From contig JAKVHY010000047.1 of the NCBI GenBank assembly GCA_023284085.1, positions 1 through 39,686 on the forward strand: DNA of 39,686 nt, read 5' to 3'. Under the pieces are notes generated by a model. It did not search any database. It saw only the letters and a list, made by a program, of their open reading frames with translations, and had not been told where the DNA came from. The position numbers and the translations under genes are program-made. How positions within the stretch are numbered: the first letter of the stretch is position 1; the number at the start of each line of letters is the position of its first letter. This document shows, piece by piece, positions 1 through 7,424 of this stretch. Source of the DNA: Shewanella benthica. Its GTDB lineage: Bacteria; Pseudomonadota; Gammaproteobacteria; Enterobacterales; Shewanellaceae.

Positions 1-60
1 GCAGCAAAGCTGCTGCGCGCTACGACAGTGCAATGTACTGCGTACATTAAGCACACTGTC
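1..60. repeat. Nested palindromic hairpins at the left edge
   Basis: Two stem-loops are visible. Bases 1-5 pair with 9-13 (GCAGC/GCTGC). A larger imperfect hairpin spans 24-60: GACAGT (24-29) pairs with ACTGTC (55-60), and AATGTAC (32-38) pairs perfectly with GTACATT (42-48) around a 3-base loop. There is no T-tract, so this does not look like a terminator. It may be part of a dispersed repeat running in from outside the window. Confidence 0.5.
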
Positions 61-68
61 TCCACCCC

Positions 69-93
69 CATGTGAGGTAGGTCATTTCCAGGC
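69..93 (+). pseudogene. Remnant of a 5S rRNA 3' end
   Basis: These 25 bases match the conserved 3' end of gammaproteobacterial 5S rRNA (CATGTGAGAGTAGGTCAT followed by CGCCAGGC) with one deletion and two substitutions. The sequence just upstream does not continue as 5S. It is therefore a detached, decayed fragment rather than a working gene. The comparison is from memory of the 5S consensus, not an alignment. Confidence 0.5.
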
Positions 94-116
94 GATAGTA
101 GATCAATAATGTGCCT

Positions 117-155
117 CGAAGCCGGGCCATTGGAAGGCGCCTCCGCTTTTTGTTC
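117..155. repeat. 39-bp direct repeat, copy 1
   Basis: This segment is repeated at 389-427 with 37 of 39 identical bases. Both copies begin CGAAGCCGGGCC and end TTTGTTC. It codes for nothing recognisable and belongs to the decayed repeat-rich left edge. Confidence 0.7.
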
Positions 156-189
156 CATGACAGGCGCACTCCTGATTTTGCAGTGACTA

Positions 190-215
190 AGCCACCTGAA
201 TAAGGTGGCTTTTTT
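190..215 (+). terminator. Rho-independent terminator
   Basis: AGCCACC (190-196) pairs with GGTGGCT (204-210) around a 7-base loop and is followed by six T. The sequence after it resembles the sequence after the tRNA terminators at 2344 and 32672. With the 5S fragment upstream, this suggests the wreck of an rRNA or tRNA operon end. Confidence 0.7.
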
Positions 216-388
216 GCGTTTGGGATTTAATAAAGTTTTGGCTGTTTTGCTCGAACTTATCAGTACAGATATCAGGTGACTTATCCACTTAGGAAGGCAT
301 GAAGGCCTACCCCTGATGTCGGTCGATAAATGCTCCTCGGTAACTGCTCCTGCGTTATTCTACTTACCGCCATCCTTGGCGGCATATC

Positions 389-427
389 CGAAGCCGGGCC
401 ATTGGAAGGCGCCTTCGCTCTTTGTTC
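389..427. repeat. 39-bp direct repeat, copy 2
   Basis: This is the second copy of the element at 117-155. A second, shorter pair of related sequences flanks it: about 302-321 resembles 447-467, both around CTACCCC-GATGTCG. A small hairpin with stem CCGCC/GGCGG and loop ATCCTT lies just upstream at 367-382, and a second hairpin with the same loop at 527-542. Confidence 0.7.
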
Positions 428-562
428 TACGTATATACGCTCCGCGAAGGGGCTACCCCCGATGTCGCCCCGCGCTGAGCGGCTTTCCAGCTATGAAGGC
501 AGTTATCTCCTGCAAAAACTGCATTTCTGTCATCCTTGACGGTCACAGTTTCTCCGCGTTCC

Positions 563-580
563 TTATACCAATCGGTATAA
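563..580. repeat. Palindrome beside the IS630 remnant
   Basis: TTATACC (563-569) pairs perfectly with GGTATAA (574-580) around a 4-base loop. It lies 13 bp beyond the stop codon of the decayed transposase, where the terminal repeat of the element would be expected. I see no partner copy at the other end, near 945-1090. Confidence 0.45.
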
Positions 581-592
581 TCATCAGACTCA

Positions 593-942
593 TCAGGTCA
601 GATTTATCCATGAACGATTGCACCGATTCTTTATCGTATTAATGTCACGAATAAAGCTACTCCATGCTTGTGAGCATTGCTCGACAATATCTTCATAATT
701 GGTAAAACACCTATTGGTTAAGTGACGCTGCCCCAAACTTGTTCAGCAGTGTTGAGTTAGGGAGTTTGATCATCGTCAGATTATCAAACTCATCATCTAG
801 ATCCTTGCTATGCCAAGATGCACCGTCCATGATCACGACAGCGTGACGATCAGGAGGAGTCGCTTGAGAGATAAGTTTTATGTGTCGTTGTATTTTGTTG
901 GTCTACCCTAGCTTCATCCTGAAACCAGACATTGAATATCAG
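593..942 (-). pseudogene. Decayed IS630-family transposase fragment
   Basis: Translating the minus strand in shifting frames gives pieces typical of IS630/Tc1-like transposases. Near 936 comes VWFQDEAR, carrying a catalytic Asp. Near 840 comes HAVVIMDGASWH, with the second Asp. Near 660-595 comes YEDIVEQCSQAWSSFI, then a C-terminal NRSWINLT and a stop. The frames are broken by at least two stops or shifts, and the region that should carry the third acidic residue is corrupted. The N-terminal half is missing. It cannot code for an active enzyme. Which IS it came from cannot be told without a search. Confidence 0.75.
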
Positions 943-1092
943 TCGTTTTAAGCTTTTAAATATGCAATCCTACTCTAGAATTCCCTAGCCATATTAGATC
1001 ACATCCTTACACCGATTGGATTCACCTATACATTATTGTTGCACTTATGTTATTTAGATAGCGTTGTCATTCAATCTATTCAAGGATGTAAT

Positions 1093-2032
1093 ATGAAAAG
1101 TGTAAGCGTTAAATCGTTTTGTTCGGCGGGCTTAGTAGCATCGATTAGCTTTGCTTCCCAAGGGGGCTCTGTTAGTGATGAGTTTGTTGAAATGGAAATG
1201 TTTTTTGATGACTTTAGCTATTCGAACTTGAATGAGTTTTATGATAACGGCTGGAAAGTGAGAACTGAAACCGGTCATCCAGGGATTTCCGGAGCCAGTT
1301 GGTCTGCGGATGGCATAAGCTTTGTTACTGATGTTGATGGCTCAAAGGGCAACTTCATCAGGATGAGCTCGGTGACGGCAGCGCCATACTCAGTTCTGTC
1401 ATGAGCGTAAGTATTTAAACGGTACTTATGCAGCAAGAGTGTTTTTCAGAGATGAACCAACTTATGAGCCGGATGGGGATGAAGTCATACAGACCTTCTA
1501 TACCATCAGTCCATTAGCATCTCCAATGGACCCTCAATACAGTGAAGTGGATTTTGAGTATTTGCCCAATGGCGGATGGGGAAGTAACTCAGATCCTGCA
1601 ATGTGGACCACTACCTGGGAGACTTTTCAGTTAACACCTTGGACTAAGGTCAATGAGTATACTCGTAAACCAGGCAGTAATGCCGGATGGAAAACTCTGT
1701 TGATGACAGTCGAAGCCAATCAAGTTAACTATTATGTCGATGGTCAACTTATCTCAACTCACAGTGATAAGGTGGCACCAGAGCAGCCTATGTCGATCAA
1801 TTTTAATTTATGGTTTATGCCAAAAGGAGCCGATGGCTCTATCGGTCCGGTTGATTCCGATGAGATGCGCGAATATCGACAAGATATCGATTGGGTATTC
1901 CATATTAAGGGGGCCTTACTTTCAACCGCCGAAGTGAAGGCTTATGTGACTCAATTCAGAGATAGAAACCTTAATCATTTTGACAGGGTACCTGAATTAA
2001 CACCGGCTCTAGCTTCGCCTTGCGGCTTGTAG
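1093..2032 (+). pseudogene. Secreted GH16-like glycoside hydrolase, frameshifted
   Basis: An open frame from ATG 1093 (AAGGA upstream) encodes a short signal-like N-terminus, then DDFSYSN and WSADGISFV. It stops at 1404. The protein clearly continues one base out of frame, where codons from about 1391 read QFCHERKYLNGTYAARVFF and run to the stop at 2032. The frames can only be joined between about 1373 and 1402. The downstream part holds EVDFE (codons 1544-1558), the E-x-D-x-E catalytic signature of GH16-type beta-jelly-roll glucanases, followed by YLPNGGWG. From memory, the overall pattern matches a family seen mainly in actinobacteria and annotated as glycoside hydrolase 16. The substrate is unknown. 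Either it is a recent pseudogene with both catalytic Glu intact, or there is a sequencing indel. The next 200 bases (2033-2194) hold no gene. Confidence 0.75.
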
Positions 2033-2194
2033 GTTAAAGCCTGAGTCGTTAGCAGTATTTTTTGGGATACTGGCATTGTAGATTTGATTTTCTGTTATTT
2101 AAGCTATGCCTTACGCGATAATGTTTAAAAATTGTTCTGATTATCATTCTTGCTTGAAAATGCCGCAGTTAAACGGTTTTGTCATAAAAAGTAC

Positions 2195-2223
2195 TTTACC
2201 TTTCAGGGGAGTTTAAGCATAAT
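2195..2223 (+). promoter_or_regulatory. Promoter of tRNA-Trp
   Basis: TTTACC (2195-2200) and CATAAT (2218-2223) are separated by 17 bp, with a GC-rich discriminator (GCGTCTCG) next and the tRNA starting at 2237. This layout is typical of growth-rate-controlled stable RNA promoters. Confidence 0.55.
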
Positions 2224-2236
2224 GCGTCTCGTCAAC

Positions 2237-2313
2237 AGGGGTATAGTTCCAATTGGTAGAACAGCGGTCTCCAAAACCGATGGTTGCGAGTTCGAGTCTT
2301 GCTACCCCTGCCA
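2237..2313 (+). tRNA. tRNA-Trp (CCA anticodon)
   Basis: The 77-base sequence folds as a cloverleaf with acceptor AGGGGTA/TACCCCT, D stem GTTC/GAAC, anticodon loop CTCCAAA, T stem GCGAG/CTTGC, discriminator G and encoded CCA. It closely resembles E. coli tRNA-Trp. Two oddities stand out: one extra base in the D loop (77 rather than 76 nt), and a G-A mismatch at the top of the anticodon stem, where E. coli has C-G. It stands alone, with its own promoter and terminator. Confidence 0.92.
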
Positions 2314-2324
2314 CATTTAGAAAA

Positions 2325-2349
2325 AGCCGAGCATTAGCTCGGCTTTTTT
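2325..2349 (+). terminator. Terminator of tRNA-Trp
   Basis: AGCCGAG (2325-2331) pairs perfectly with CTCGGCT (2338-2344), followed by a run of T. It is 12 bp after the tRNA 3' end. Confidence 0.9.
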
Positions 2350-2406
2350 GCATCTGGGATTTGGTGCTTTCATTCAGTGTTTTTAAGACTCTCTTCTGGC
2401 TACTTA

Positions 2407-2874
2407 CTAAACTGCTAGCAGACTCCTTAACATCCATGCCGTTTTTTCATGGGTCTGGATTCTTTGGGTGAGCAGATCTGCCGTCGCCTCATCATTGGCT
2501 TGATTTATTAAAGGGTAGAGTGATCTGATATTACGTATTATCACTTCCTGGCCTTTCAACAGCTCTCTCAGCATCTCATTGGCGTCAGTGATGCCGTGAT
2601 CTTCTTTGATGCCTGTGAGGGCCGCGTAAGCGCTGTATGAGCCCAATGCTCGAGCTCCTAATGCTCTAACTCTTTCGGCAATTAAATCAACAGCTGTGGC
2701 TAATTCAGTATATTGCTCTTCAAACAGCTGATGTAAGCTGGTGAACATAGGTCCTGTGACATTCCAGTGAAAGCTGTGTGTCTTGAGGTATAAACTATAT
2801 GTGTCAGCTAAGACTTGGTTGAGGCCAGCTGTTATCTCTTTCCTATCTTGCTCTTTAATTCCTATATTGATCAT
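2407..2874 (-). CDS. dps: Dps-family DNA-binding ferritin-like protein
   Basis: Dps proteins assemble into 12-subunit shells that oxidise Fe(II) with hydrogen peroxide, store the iron and protect DNA. The 155-residue sequence has the Dps signature around HSFHWNVTGPMF. The ferroxidase ligands occur at the spacing known from E. coli Dps: H36, H48, E52, D63 and E67 (the usual Asp is Glu at 52). The N-terminus is short, without the lysine-rich tail of E. coli Dps, so DNA binding may be weak or different. ATG 2874 is preceded by AAGGAG. It is a single gene, convergent with tRNA-Trp. Oxidative-stress or stationary-phase control is usual for the family but is not visible here. Confidence 0.92.
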   Translation of the reverse strand: MINIGIKEQDRKEITAGLNQVLADTYSLYLKTHSFHWNVTGPMFTSLHQLFEEQYTELATAVDLIAERVRALGARALGSYSAYAALTGIKEDHGITDANEMLRELLKGQEVIIRNIRSLYPLINQANDEATADLLTQRIQTHEKTAWMLRSLLAV

Positions 2875-3033
2875 GAGTTTTCTCCTTAGTTAATACAGGT
2901 ATTTTATCTCCCCTAGTTAGTTCTTATAAAGTGGTAATAAGTGATTGTTCTAATCGGTTCTATGATTTTATTCAGCCTTGCTTTATAAGCTGGTATCCTA
3001 TTAATCATCAAAGAATGAAAGGCATTAATCAGA

Positions 3034-3390
3034 GTGGAAAAAGCGGCATATTTAGATGCGATGGGGATCAAGAGGTGGGTACAAACTAGTAATGCAGCTA
3101 AGGCTTATATCATCTTAGTTGATAGTGTTGAGCCTGGTATTGAGCATCACCCTGTGATTAATTCAGTATTGTCACTGATGGGTTGTCCTATCACCAACTG
3201 CTCATTTACACAGAAGGCGAGTAAAGGAGCCGATGTCATTTGGGATATGCGACGCCTTAAGATGCCCAAGTCTCATCCTGTACTGAGTTCTGCACCTTTA
3301 GCTGAGCTTATAATAAAAGTAGAAGCTAAACGTGAGCTGTGGGATCTCATTGTTGCTTATAACCAAGACAAAGAATCTCAGATAGGATAA
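3034..3390 (+). CDS. holD: DNA polymerase III psi subunit
   Basis: Psi links the clamp loader to chi and hence to SSB at the replication fork. The 118-residue protein is poorly conserved, as usual for HolD. It shows an N-terminal LDAMGIKRWVQ like the LQQLGITQW of E. coli, a central WDMRRL, and a C-terminal SAPLAELIIKVEAKRELW matching the SPALTDL...ARAALW region. The main support is position: it ends 2 bp before rimI, and holD-rimI is the order in E. coli. The start is GTG 3034, with AAAGG 11 bp upstream; I see no in-frame ATG earlier. Without the neighbour this would be called hypothetical. Confidence 0.75.
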   Translation: MEKAAYLDAMGIKRWVQTSNAAKAYIILVDSVEPGIEHHPVINSVLSLMGCPITNCSFTQKASKGADVIWDMRRLKMPKSHPVLSSAPLAELIIKVEAKRELWDLIVAYNQDKESQIG

Positions 3391-3392
3391 TT

Positions 3393-3845
3393 ATGAGTAT
3401 GTCACACCAAGTATGCTCATTAAGCCTCACAGATGCTGTGAACATGGCTAAACTTGCAGCGCTTGCACATTCTCACCCGATGAGCCTAAGAACCATTGAG
3501 AGCTGTTTTGGCTCCTTGTACTCCACATTTGGACTTGAGGTTGAAGGGGATTTAGTGGGGTTTGCTATTCTTCATCAAATATTTGAAGATGCGACCTTGA
3601 TGGATATCTGTGTCGACCCCTCAAAGCAGGGGAGAGGATATGGGCAAATGTTATTACAGGCTGTGATTGCTAATGCTGTTCAATCAAAAGCCGAGACATT
3701 ATTTTTGGAAGTTAGATCGTCGAGCTTGGCTGCGAGACACTTGTATTCTAAATATGACTTCAAAGAGTCTGGTATTCGTCAGTCTTATTATAAGACTGAG
3801 AATGGTAATGAAGACGCTATCTTGATGGAACTGGCAATTAACTGA
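3393..3845 (+). CDS. rimI: Ribosomal protein S18 alanine N-acetyltransferase
   Basis: RimI acetylates the N-terminal alanine of ribosomal protein S18. The 150-residue protein is a GNAT fold. It has the acetyl-CoA pyrophosphate loop QGRGYG at 79-84, the catalytic-type glutamate in LEVR (E106), LY at 117-118, and the typical end with EDAILMEL. It sits 2 bp after holD and is presumably cotranscribed and translationally coupled. The N-terminal substrate-binding part is more divergent than the core. Confidence 0.88.
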   Translation: MSMSHQVCSLSLTDAVNMAKLAALAHSHPMSLRTIESCFGSLYSTFGLEVEGDLVGFAILHQIFEDATLMDICVDPSKQGRGYGQMLLQAVIANAVQSKAETLFLEVRSSSLAARHLYSKYDFKESGIRQSYYKTENGNEDAILMELAIN

Positions 3846-3872
3846 TGAGGTCTAAAACCACGAAATTCAGGC

Positions 3873-3908
3873 AAAAAAATAGCGCCGGCTAACGGATCAG
3901 CGACGCTA
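3873..3908 (-). terminator. Terminator of lipBA
   Basis: Read on the minus strand, TAGCGTCG (3908-3901) pairs with CGGCGCTA (3887-3880) with one T-G wobble, followed by seven T (3879-3873). It begins 19 bp after the lipA stop codon. The loop is long (13 nt). Confidence 0.65.
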
Positions 3909-3926
3909 GATGTCTGGCTAAGAGGA

Positions 3927-4892
3927 CTATTTGACTTCTTTACCTTGAGCTTGCAGATCAGCATGGTAGCTAGAGCGCACCATAGGTCCACAGGCTGCAT
4001 GAGTAAAGCCTATCTCTTCGGCAAAGACTTTCAGTTCATCAAATTCTGCAGGTGGCACATAACGTTCTACCGGCAAGTGGAATTTTGATGGCTGCAAGTA
4101 TTGACCTAGTGTCAGCATCTCAACATTATGAGCGCGAAGATCGCGTAATACCTGAGCTATCTCTTCGTTGGTTTCACCTAAGCCCATCATCAGTCCTGAC
4201 TTAGTCGGGATGTGTGGATGACGTGCTTTAAACTTTTTCAACAGATCGAGAGACCATTGATAGTTAGCACCGGGTCTAGCCTTACGGTAGTGCATAGGTG
4301 CAGTTTCAAGGTTGTGATTGAACACATCTGGTGGCTCTGTGGCCAAAATTTCCAAAGCTGCATCGATACGTCCACGGAAGTCAGGGACTAAGGTTTCGAT
4401 CTTGATATCAGGGTTGAGTACGCGTATTTCACGGATACAATCCGCGAAATGTTGAGCACCACCGTCACGCAAATCGTCACGATCCACTGAGGTGATAACC
4501 ACATATTTAAGCTTCATATCCCTGATGGTCTGAGCTAATTTTATTGGCTCTTCGGCATCAGGCTTTAGTGGACGTCCGTGGGCAACATCACAGAATGGGC
4601 AGCGACGGGTACAGATGGCGCCCAAAATCATAAAGGTGGCCGTACCATGGTTAAAGCACTCAGCTAGGTTGGGGCAAGATGCCTCTTCACATACAGAGTG
4701 AAGACCATTCTTGCGCAAAGCCTGCTTTATTTCAGTGATCCTTTGGTTCGATGCCGGCAGTTTTACTCGCAACCAATCGGGTTTACGTAGCATGGTTGCA
4801 CGCTCTGAAGGAACGATTTTAATTGGAATTCTAGAGAGTTTAGCTTCATCTCTTAGTTTAACTCCAGGTTGTAATCTTTCTGGCCTACTCAT
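3927..4892 (-). CDS. lipA: Lipoyl synthase
   Basis: This radical-SAM enzyme inserts two sulfurs into octanoyl groups on lipoyl domains of pyruvate and 2-oxoglutarate dehydrogenases and the glycine cleavage H protein. The 321-residue protein has both cluster motifs. The auxiliary, sacrificial 4Fe-4S ligands are C68, C73 and C79 (C-x4-C-x5-C), and the radical-SAM ligands are C94, C98 and C101. The C-terminal RSSY at 306-309 supplies the serine ligand of the auxiliary cluster. Its ATG overlaps the lipB stop in ATGA, so the two are translationally coupled. Confidence 0.98.
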   Translation of the reverse strand: MSRPERLQPGVKLRDEAKLSRIPIKIVPSERATMLRKPDWLRVKLPASNQRITEIKQALRKNGLHSVCEEASCPNLAECFNHGTATFMILGAICTRRCPFCDVAHGRPLKPDAEEPIKLAQTIRDMKLKYVVITSVDRDDLRDGGAQHFADCIREIRVLNPDIKIETLVPDFRGRIDAALEILATEPPDVFNHNLETAPMHYRKARPGANYQWSLDLLKKFKARHPHIPTKSGLMMGLGETNEEIAQVLRDLRAHNVEMLTLGQYLQPSKFHLPVERYVPPAEFDELKVFAEEIGFTHAACGPMVRSSYHADLQAQGKEVK

Positions 4893-5548
4893 GACTCTGA
4901 CAATCCTTGATGATGAACTAGATTCTGATAGCCTAAGTTCTGGCTAAATGTTTTAACGAGTTGCTCTCCTGCCTCTTCGACAGTCTGCGGTCCGCCTAAC
5001 GACTTGCATTGCACCATTTCTAAACCGACATAACCACATGGATTAATTCGTTGAAACGGGCTCATATCCATATCGACATTAAGAGCTAAACCGTGAAAAG
5101 AACAGCCCTTACGGATCCTTAAGCCTAGCGATGCGATTTTACGTTCATCGACATAAACGCCTGGAGCATCGGCTTTTGCATAGGCTTTAACTTGATATTT
5201 TTCAAGCATCTGCACTATGCTATTTTCTATATCGGTGACGAGCTGACGTACACCAATCTTGAGTCTTTTTATATTGATAAGAGGGTAAGCGACAAGCTGA
5301 CCTGGTCCGTGATAAGTCACTTGACCACCTCGGTCGACCAGTATAACTGGTATATCACCCGGGTTGATAATGTGTTCACTCTTGCCTGCTTGACCTTGGG
5401 TAAACACTGGTGGATGCTCTACTATCCAAAGTTGATCTGGACTAGATTCATCCCGGCTGTCGGTATAGTCCTGCATCGCGTGCCATACCGATTCGTAATC
5501 TTGCTGACCAAGATATCTAACGTGTAACGTGCTCTGAGACAAGGGCAA
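4889..5548 (-). CDS. lipB: Octanoyl-[ACP]:protein octanoyltransferase
   Basis: LipB moves octanoate from acyl carrier protein to lipoyl domains, giving the substrate of LipA. The 219-residue protein has RGGQVTYHGPGQ at 73-84, catalytic K137 in KIASLGLRI, and catalytic C171 in INPCGY. The start is TTG 5548, preceded by AGGGGAGAGG. It aligns with the start of E. coli LipB, and no ATG gives a full-length protein. The promoter and CRP site upstream suggest lipBA is transcribed separately from ybeD. Confidence 0.97.
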   Translation of the reverse strand: MPLSQSTLHVRYLGQQDYESVWHAMQDYTDSRDESSPDQLWIVEHPPVFTQGQAGKSEHIINPGDIPVILVDRGGQVTYHGPGQLVAYPLINIKRLKIGVRQLVTDIENSIVQMLEKYQVKAYAKADAPGVYVDERKIASLGLRIRKGCSFHGLALNVDMDMSPFQRINPCGYVGLEMVQCKSLGGPQTVEEAGEQLVKTFSQNLGYQNLVHHQGLSES

Positions 5549-5575
5549 CCTCTCCCCTTAAACAATAATGGCGAC

Positions 5576-5604
5576 ATTATACCCCTCTAACCAATAAATG
5601 TAAG
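5576..5604 (-). promoter_or_regulatory. lipBA promoter
   Basis: On the minus strand a perfect TATAAT (5581-5576) lies 17 bp after CTTACA (5604-5599), a 4/6 match to the -35 consensus. The predicted transcript starts near 5569, about 20 nt before the TTG codon of lipB. The weak -35 lies entirely inside the CRP site. Confidence 0.6.
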
Positions 5605-5617
5605 CTAGATCACATTT
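5596..5617. promoter_or_regulatory. CRP binding site upstream of lipBA
   Basis: The 22 bp match the symmetrical CRP consensus (AAATGTGATC / TAGATCACATTT halves) at 20 of 22 positions; only positions 7 and 9 differ. It sits inside a longer 11-bp perfect inverted repeat (5591-5601 with 5612-5622). The centre, 5606.5, is about 37 bp upstream of the predicted lipB start of transcription and covers the -35 box. That is a few bases short of the usual class II spacing (-41.5), so activation or repression cannot be decided from sequence. Confidence 0.7.
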
Positions 5618-5707
5618 ATTGGTGATGAGGAATATTGAAGGAATTGACAAGTGTCTGATTTTCAAGTGTCATTCGCTAATCATAATTCGAAAGACAAAAT
5701 ACAGCGA

Positions 5708-5974
5708 CTATAAGACGCGCTTCACACCTTCAATGGCGGCAAGCTCTATATAGAGTGTCTCTACCTGTGCTTTATCTTGAACCGTAACACGAATGGTGAT
5801 CGAATTATAAGTGCCTTTACTGGATACCTTAGTGCTTGGAACATAATCACCTGGAACGTGTTGTTGAACAACAGCAACGACTCTGTCGGCCAAGGTATCA
5901 CTGGCATCTCCAATGATTTTAAACGGGAATGAGGCTGGAAATTCCATCACTTCATCAAATTTTGTATCTAACAT
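5708..5974 (-). CDS. ybeD: YbeD/DUF493 family protein
   Basis: This 88-residue protein is of the YbeD family (DUF493), a small ferredoxin-like fold with a resemblance to ACT-type regulatory domains. It lies between dacA and lipB as in E. coli. No biochemical role is firmly established; its constant position beside lipB suggests a link to lipoate metabolism (inference). No catalytic motif is visible. ATG 5974 has only a weak upstream AAGAGA. Confidence 0.9.
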   Translation of the reverse strand: MLDTKFDEVMEFPASFPFKIIGDASDTLADRVVAVVQQHVPGDYVPSTKVSSKGTYNSITIRVTVQDKAQVETLYIELAAIEGVKRVL

Positions 5975-6044
5975 ATCTATAATCTCTTGCCGATGTAATA
6001 GGCTCTATATGGAGCTCATTATACGTTTTTCAAGGGAGACTTGA

Positions 6045-6072
6045 AACAAAGAAGCCACCCTAAGGTGGCTTC
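6045..6072 (-). terminator. Terminator of dacA
   Basis: A 9-bp perfect stem, GAAGCCACC (6051-6059) with GGTGGCTTC (6064-6072), lies 24 bp after the dacA stop. On the minus strand it is followed by TTTGTTTC, a weak T-tract. It probably reduces rather than abolishes read-through into ybeD. Confidence 0.6.
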
Positions 6073-6095
6073 AAATTTTGCTTATAAAATAATCT

Positions 6096-7268
6096 CTAGC
6101 TAAACCAGCCTGCAAACATCTGCTTAAAGTAATCCATCAGCTTACTGAACCAGCTACCTTCATTGACTTCTTGCAGGGTGACAAGCGGGAATTGAGCGAT
6201 ATCTTTACCATTAAGCTGGAAGTAGATACGGCCTACGGTCTCACCCTTGGCTAATGGGGCCGTTAACTCTTTAGTCAGTTCGAAGTTGGCTTGTAAGTTT
6301 TTAGTCTGACCGCGGCTGATAGTGATTGGTGTATCTGTAATGACACCTAAATCAACGGATTCTTTGTCGCCAAACCAAATCTGTTGCGAAACAAAGCTGT
6401 CACCGGCCTTGTATGGAGTAATGGTTTCGAAGAAACGAAAACCATAGTTGAGAAGCTTTTTGCTTTCAGCCTTACGTGCAGTCTCACTCCTGGTGCCCAT
6501 GACCACAGAAACTAAACGCATGCCATCTTTAGTCGCCGATGTGACTAGATTATATCCGGCACCAGATGTGTGACCGGTTTTGATACCATCGACATGCATG
6601 CTCTTGTCCCATAACAGGCCGTTACGGTTATATTGCTTGATACCGTTATAGGTAAATGACTTTTGTTTGTAGACTGCATATTCGTCTGGTACATCACGGA
6701 TAAGAGCTGCCCCTAAGAGGGCCATATCATAGGCAGTCGACTTATGATTTTTAGCATCCAGACCGTGAGAGTTTTCAAAAAAACTGTCCTTCATGCCAAG
6801 CTGAATTGCCCAAGAATTCATCAGATCGACAAAACCATCTTCTGTGCCGGCAATGTGCTCTGCCATGGCAACACAAGCGTCGTTACCTGACTGGATGATG
6901 ATACCGTGGTTTAAGTCATCGACCGTGACTTGCTTTCCTACCTCAATAAACATTTTCGATGAGTCAGGAAAGTTCTTTGACCAGGCTTTCTTACTGATCG
7001 TGACTTCATCTTCAGGTGAGATATTGCCTATCTTGATTTCATGGCCTATGACGTAGCTGGTCATCATCTTAGTTAGGCTTGCTGGGTTTAAGCTCTCGTA
7101 AGCATTTTCTTCCGCAATGATCTGTCCTGTATTGTAGTCCATCAAGACATAGGCTTTCGCAGCGACAGTCGGCGCATTAGGAGTAACAACTGGTGCTGCA
7201 TAGGTGAATGAGCACGCGATTGAGGTCGCAAGAATAAGCGTTTTTAAAGGGCAATTTAAAAATTTCAT
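6096..7268 (-). CDS. dacA: D-alanyl-D-alanine carboxypeptidase (PBP5/6 type)
   Basis: This low-molecular-weight penicillin-binding protein trims the terminal D-Ala from peptidoglycan pentapeptides and so limits cross-linking. The 390 residues start with a signal peptide cut near A24-A25. The active-site motifs are SLTK (S64, K67), SGN (127-129) and KTG (230-232). After the PBP5 C-terminal beta domain comes an amphipathic helix (SWFSKLMDYFKQMFAGWFS) that anchors it to the periplasmic face of the inner membrane. It is the last gene of the mrdA-rodA-mltB-rlpA-dacA run, 156 bp after rlpA. Confidence 0.97.
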   Translation of the reverse strand: MKFLNCPLKTLILATSIACSFTYAAPVVTPNAPTVAAKAYVLMDYNTGQIIAEENAYESLNPASLTKMMTSYVIGHEIKIGNISPEDEVTISKKAWSKNFPDSSKMFIEVGKQVTVDDLNHGIIIQSGNDACVAMAEHIAGTEDGFVDLMNSWAIQLGMKDSFFENSHGLDAKNHKSTAYDMALLGAALIRDVPDEYAVYKQKSFTYNGIKQYNRNGLLWDKSMHVDGIKTGHTSGAGYNLVTSATKDGMRLVSVVMGTRSETARKAESKKLLNYGFRFFETITPYKAGDSFVSQQIWFGDKESVDLGVITDTPITISRGQTKNLQANFELTKELTAPLAKGETVGRIYFQLNGKDIAQFPLVTLQEVNEGSWFSKLMDYFKQMFAGWFS

Positions 7269-7424
7269 ATCAACAAGGCACGTCTTATTTGGTTAAAATC
7301 GGAAAGCGAAATTGGTCGCAGTATATCACTAGTCGACTCTCTAATTCAGTGAAGGTTCATTAATCTTTTGTAAATGGAAGTAATATTCAACTCTTACCTC
7401 TCTCTCAAATTTTAAAGACAAATA

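Noticed and set aside
316..642. Open frame of 108 codons in the left repeat region
   Set aside because: It runs across the 39-bp repeat and the palindrome next to the IS630 remnant, with no ribosome site and no protein-like composition.
2213..2437. Open frame on the minus strand with VARLELATIGFGDRCS
   Set aside because: This is the translated complement of tRNA-Trp, a well-known false protein pattern, and it overlaps dps.
5192..5527. 111-codon frame antisense to lipB
   Set aside because: It lies wholly inside lipB, which has complete catalytic motifs; there is no ribosome site or recognisable product.
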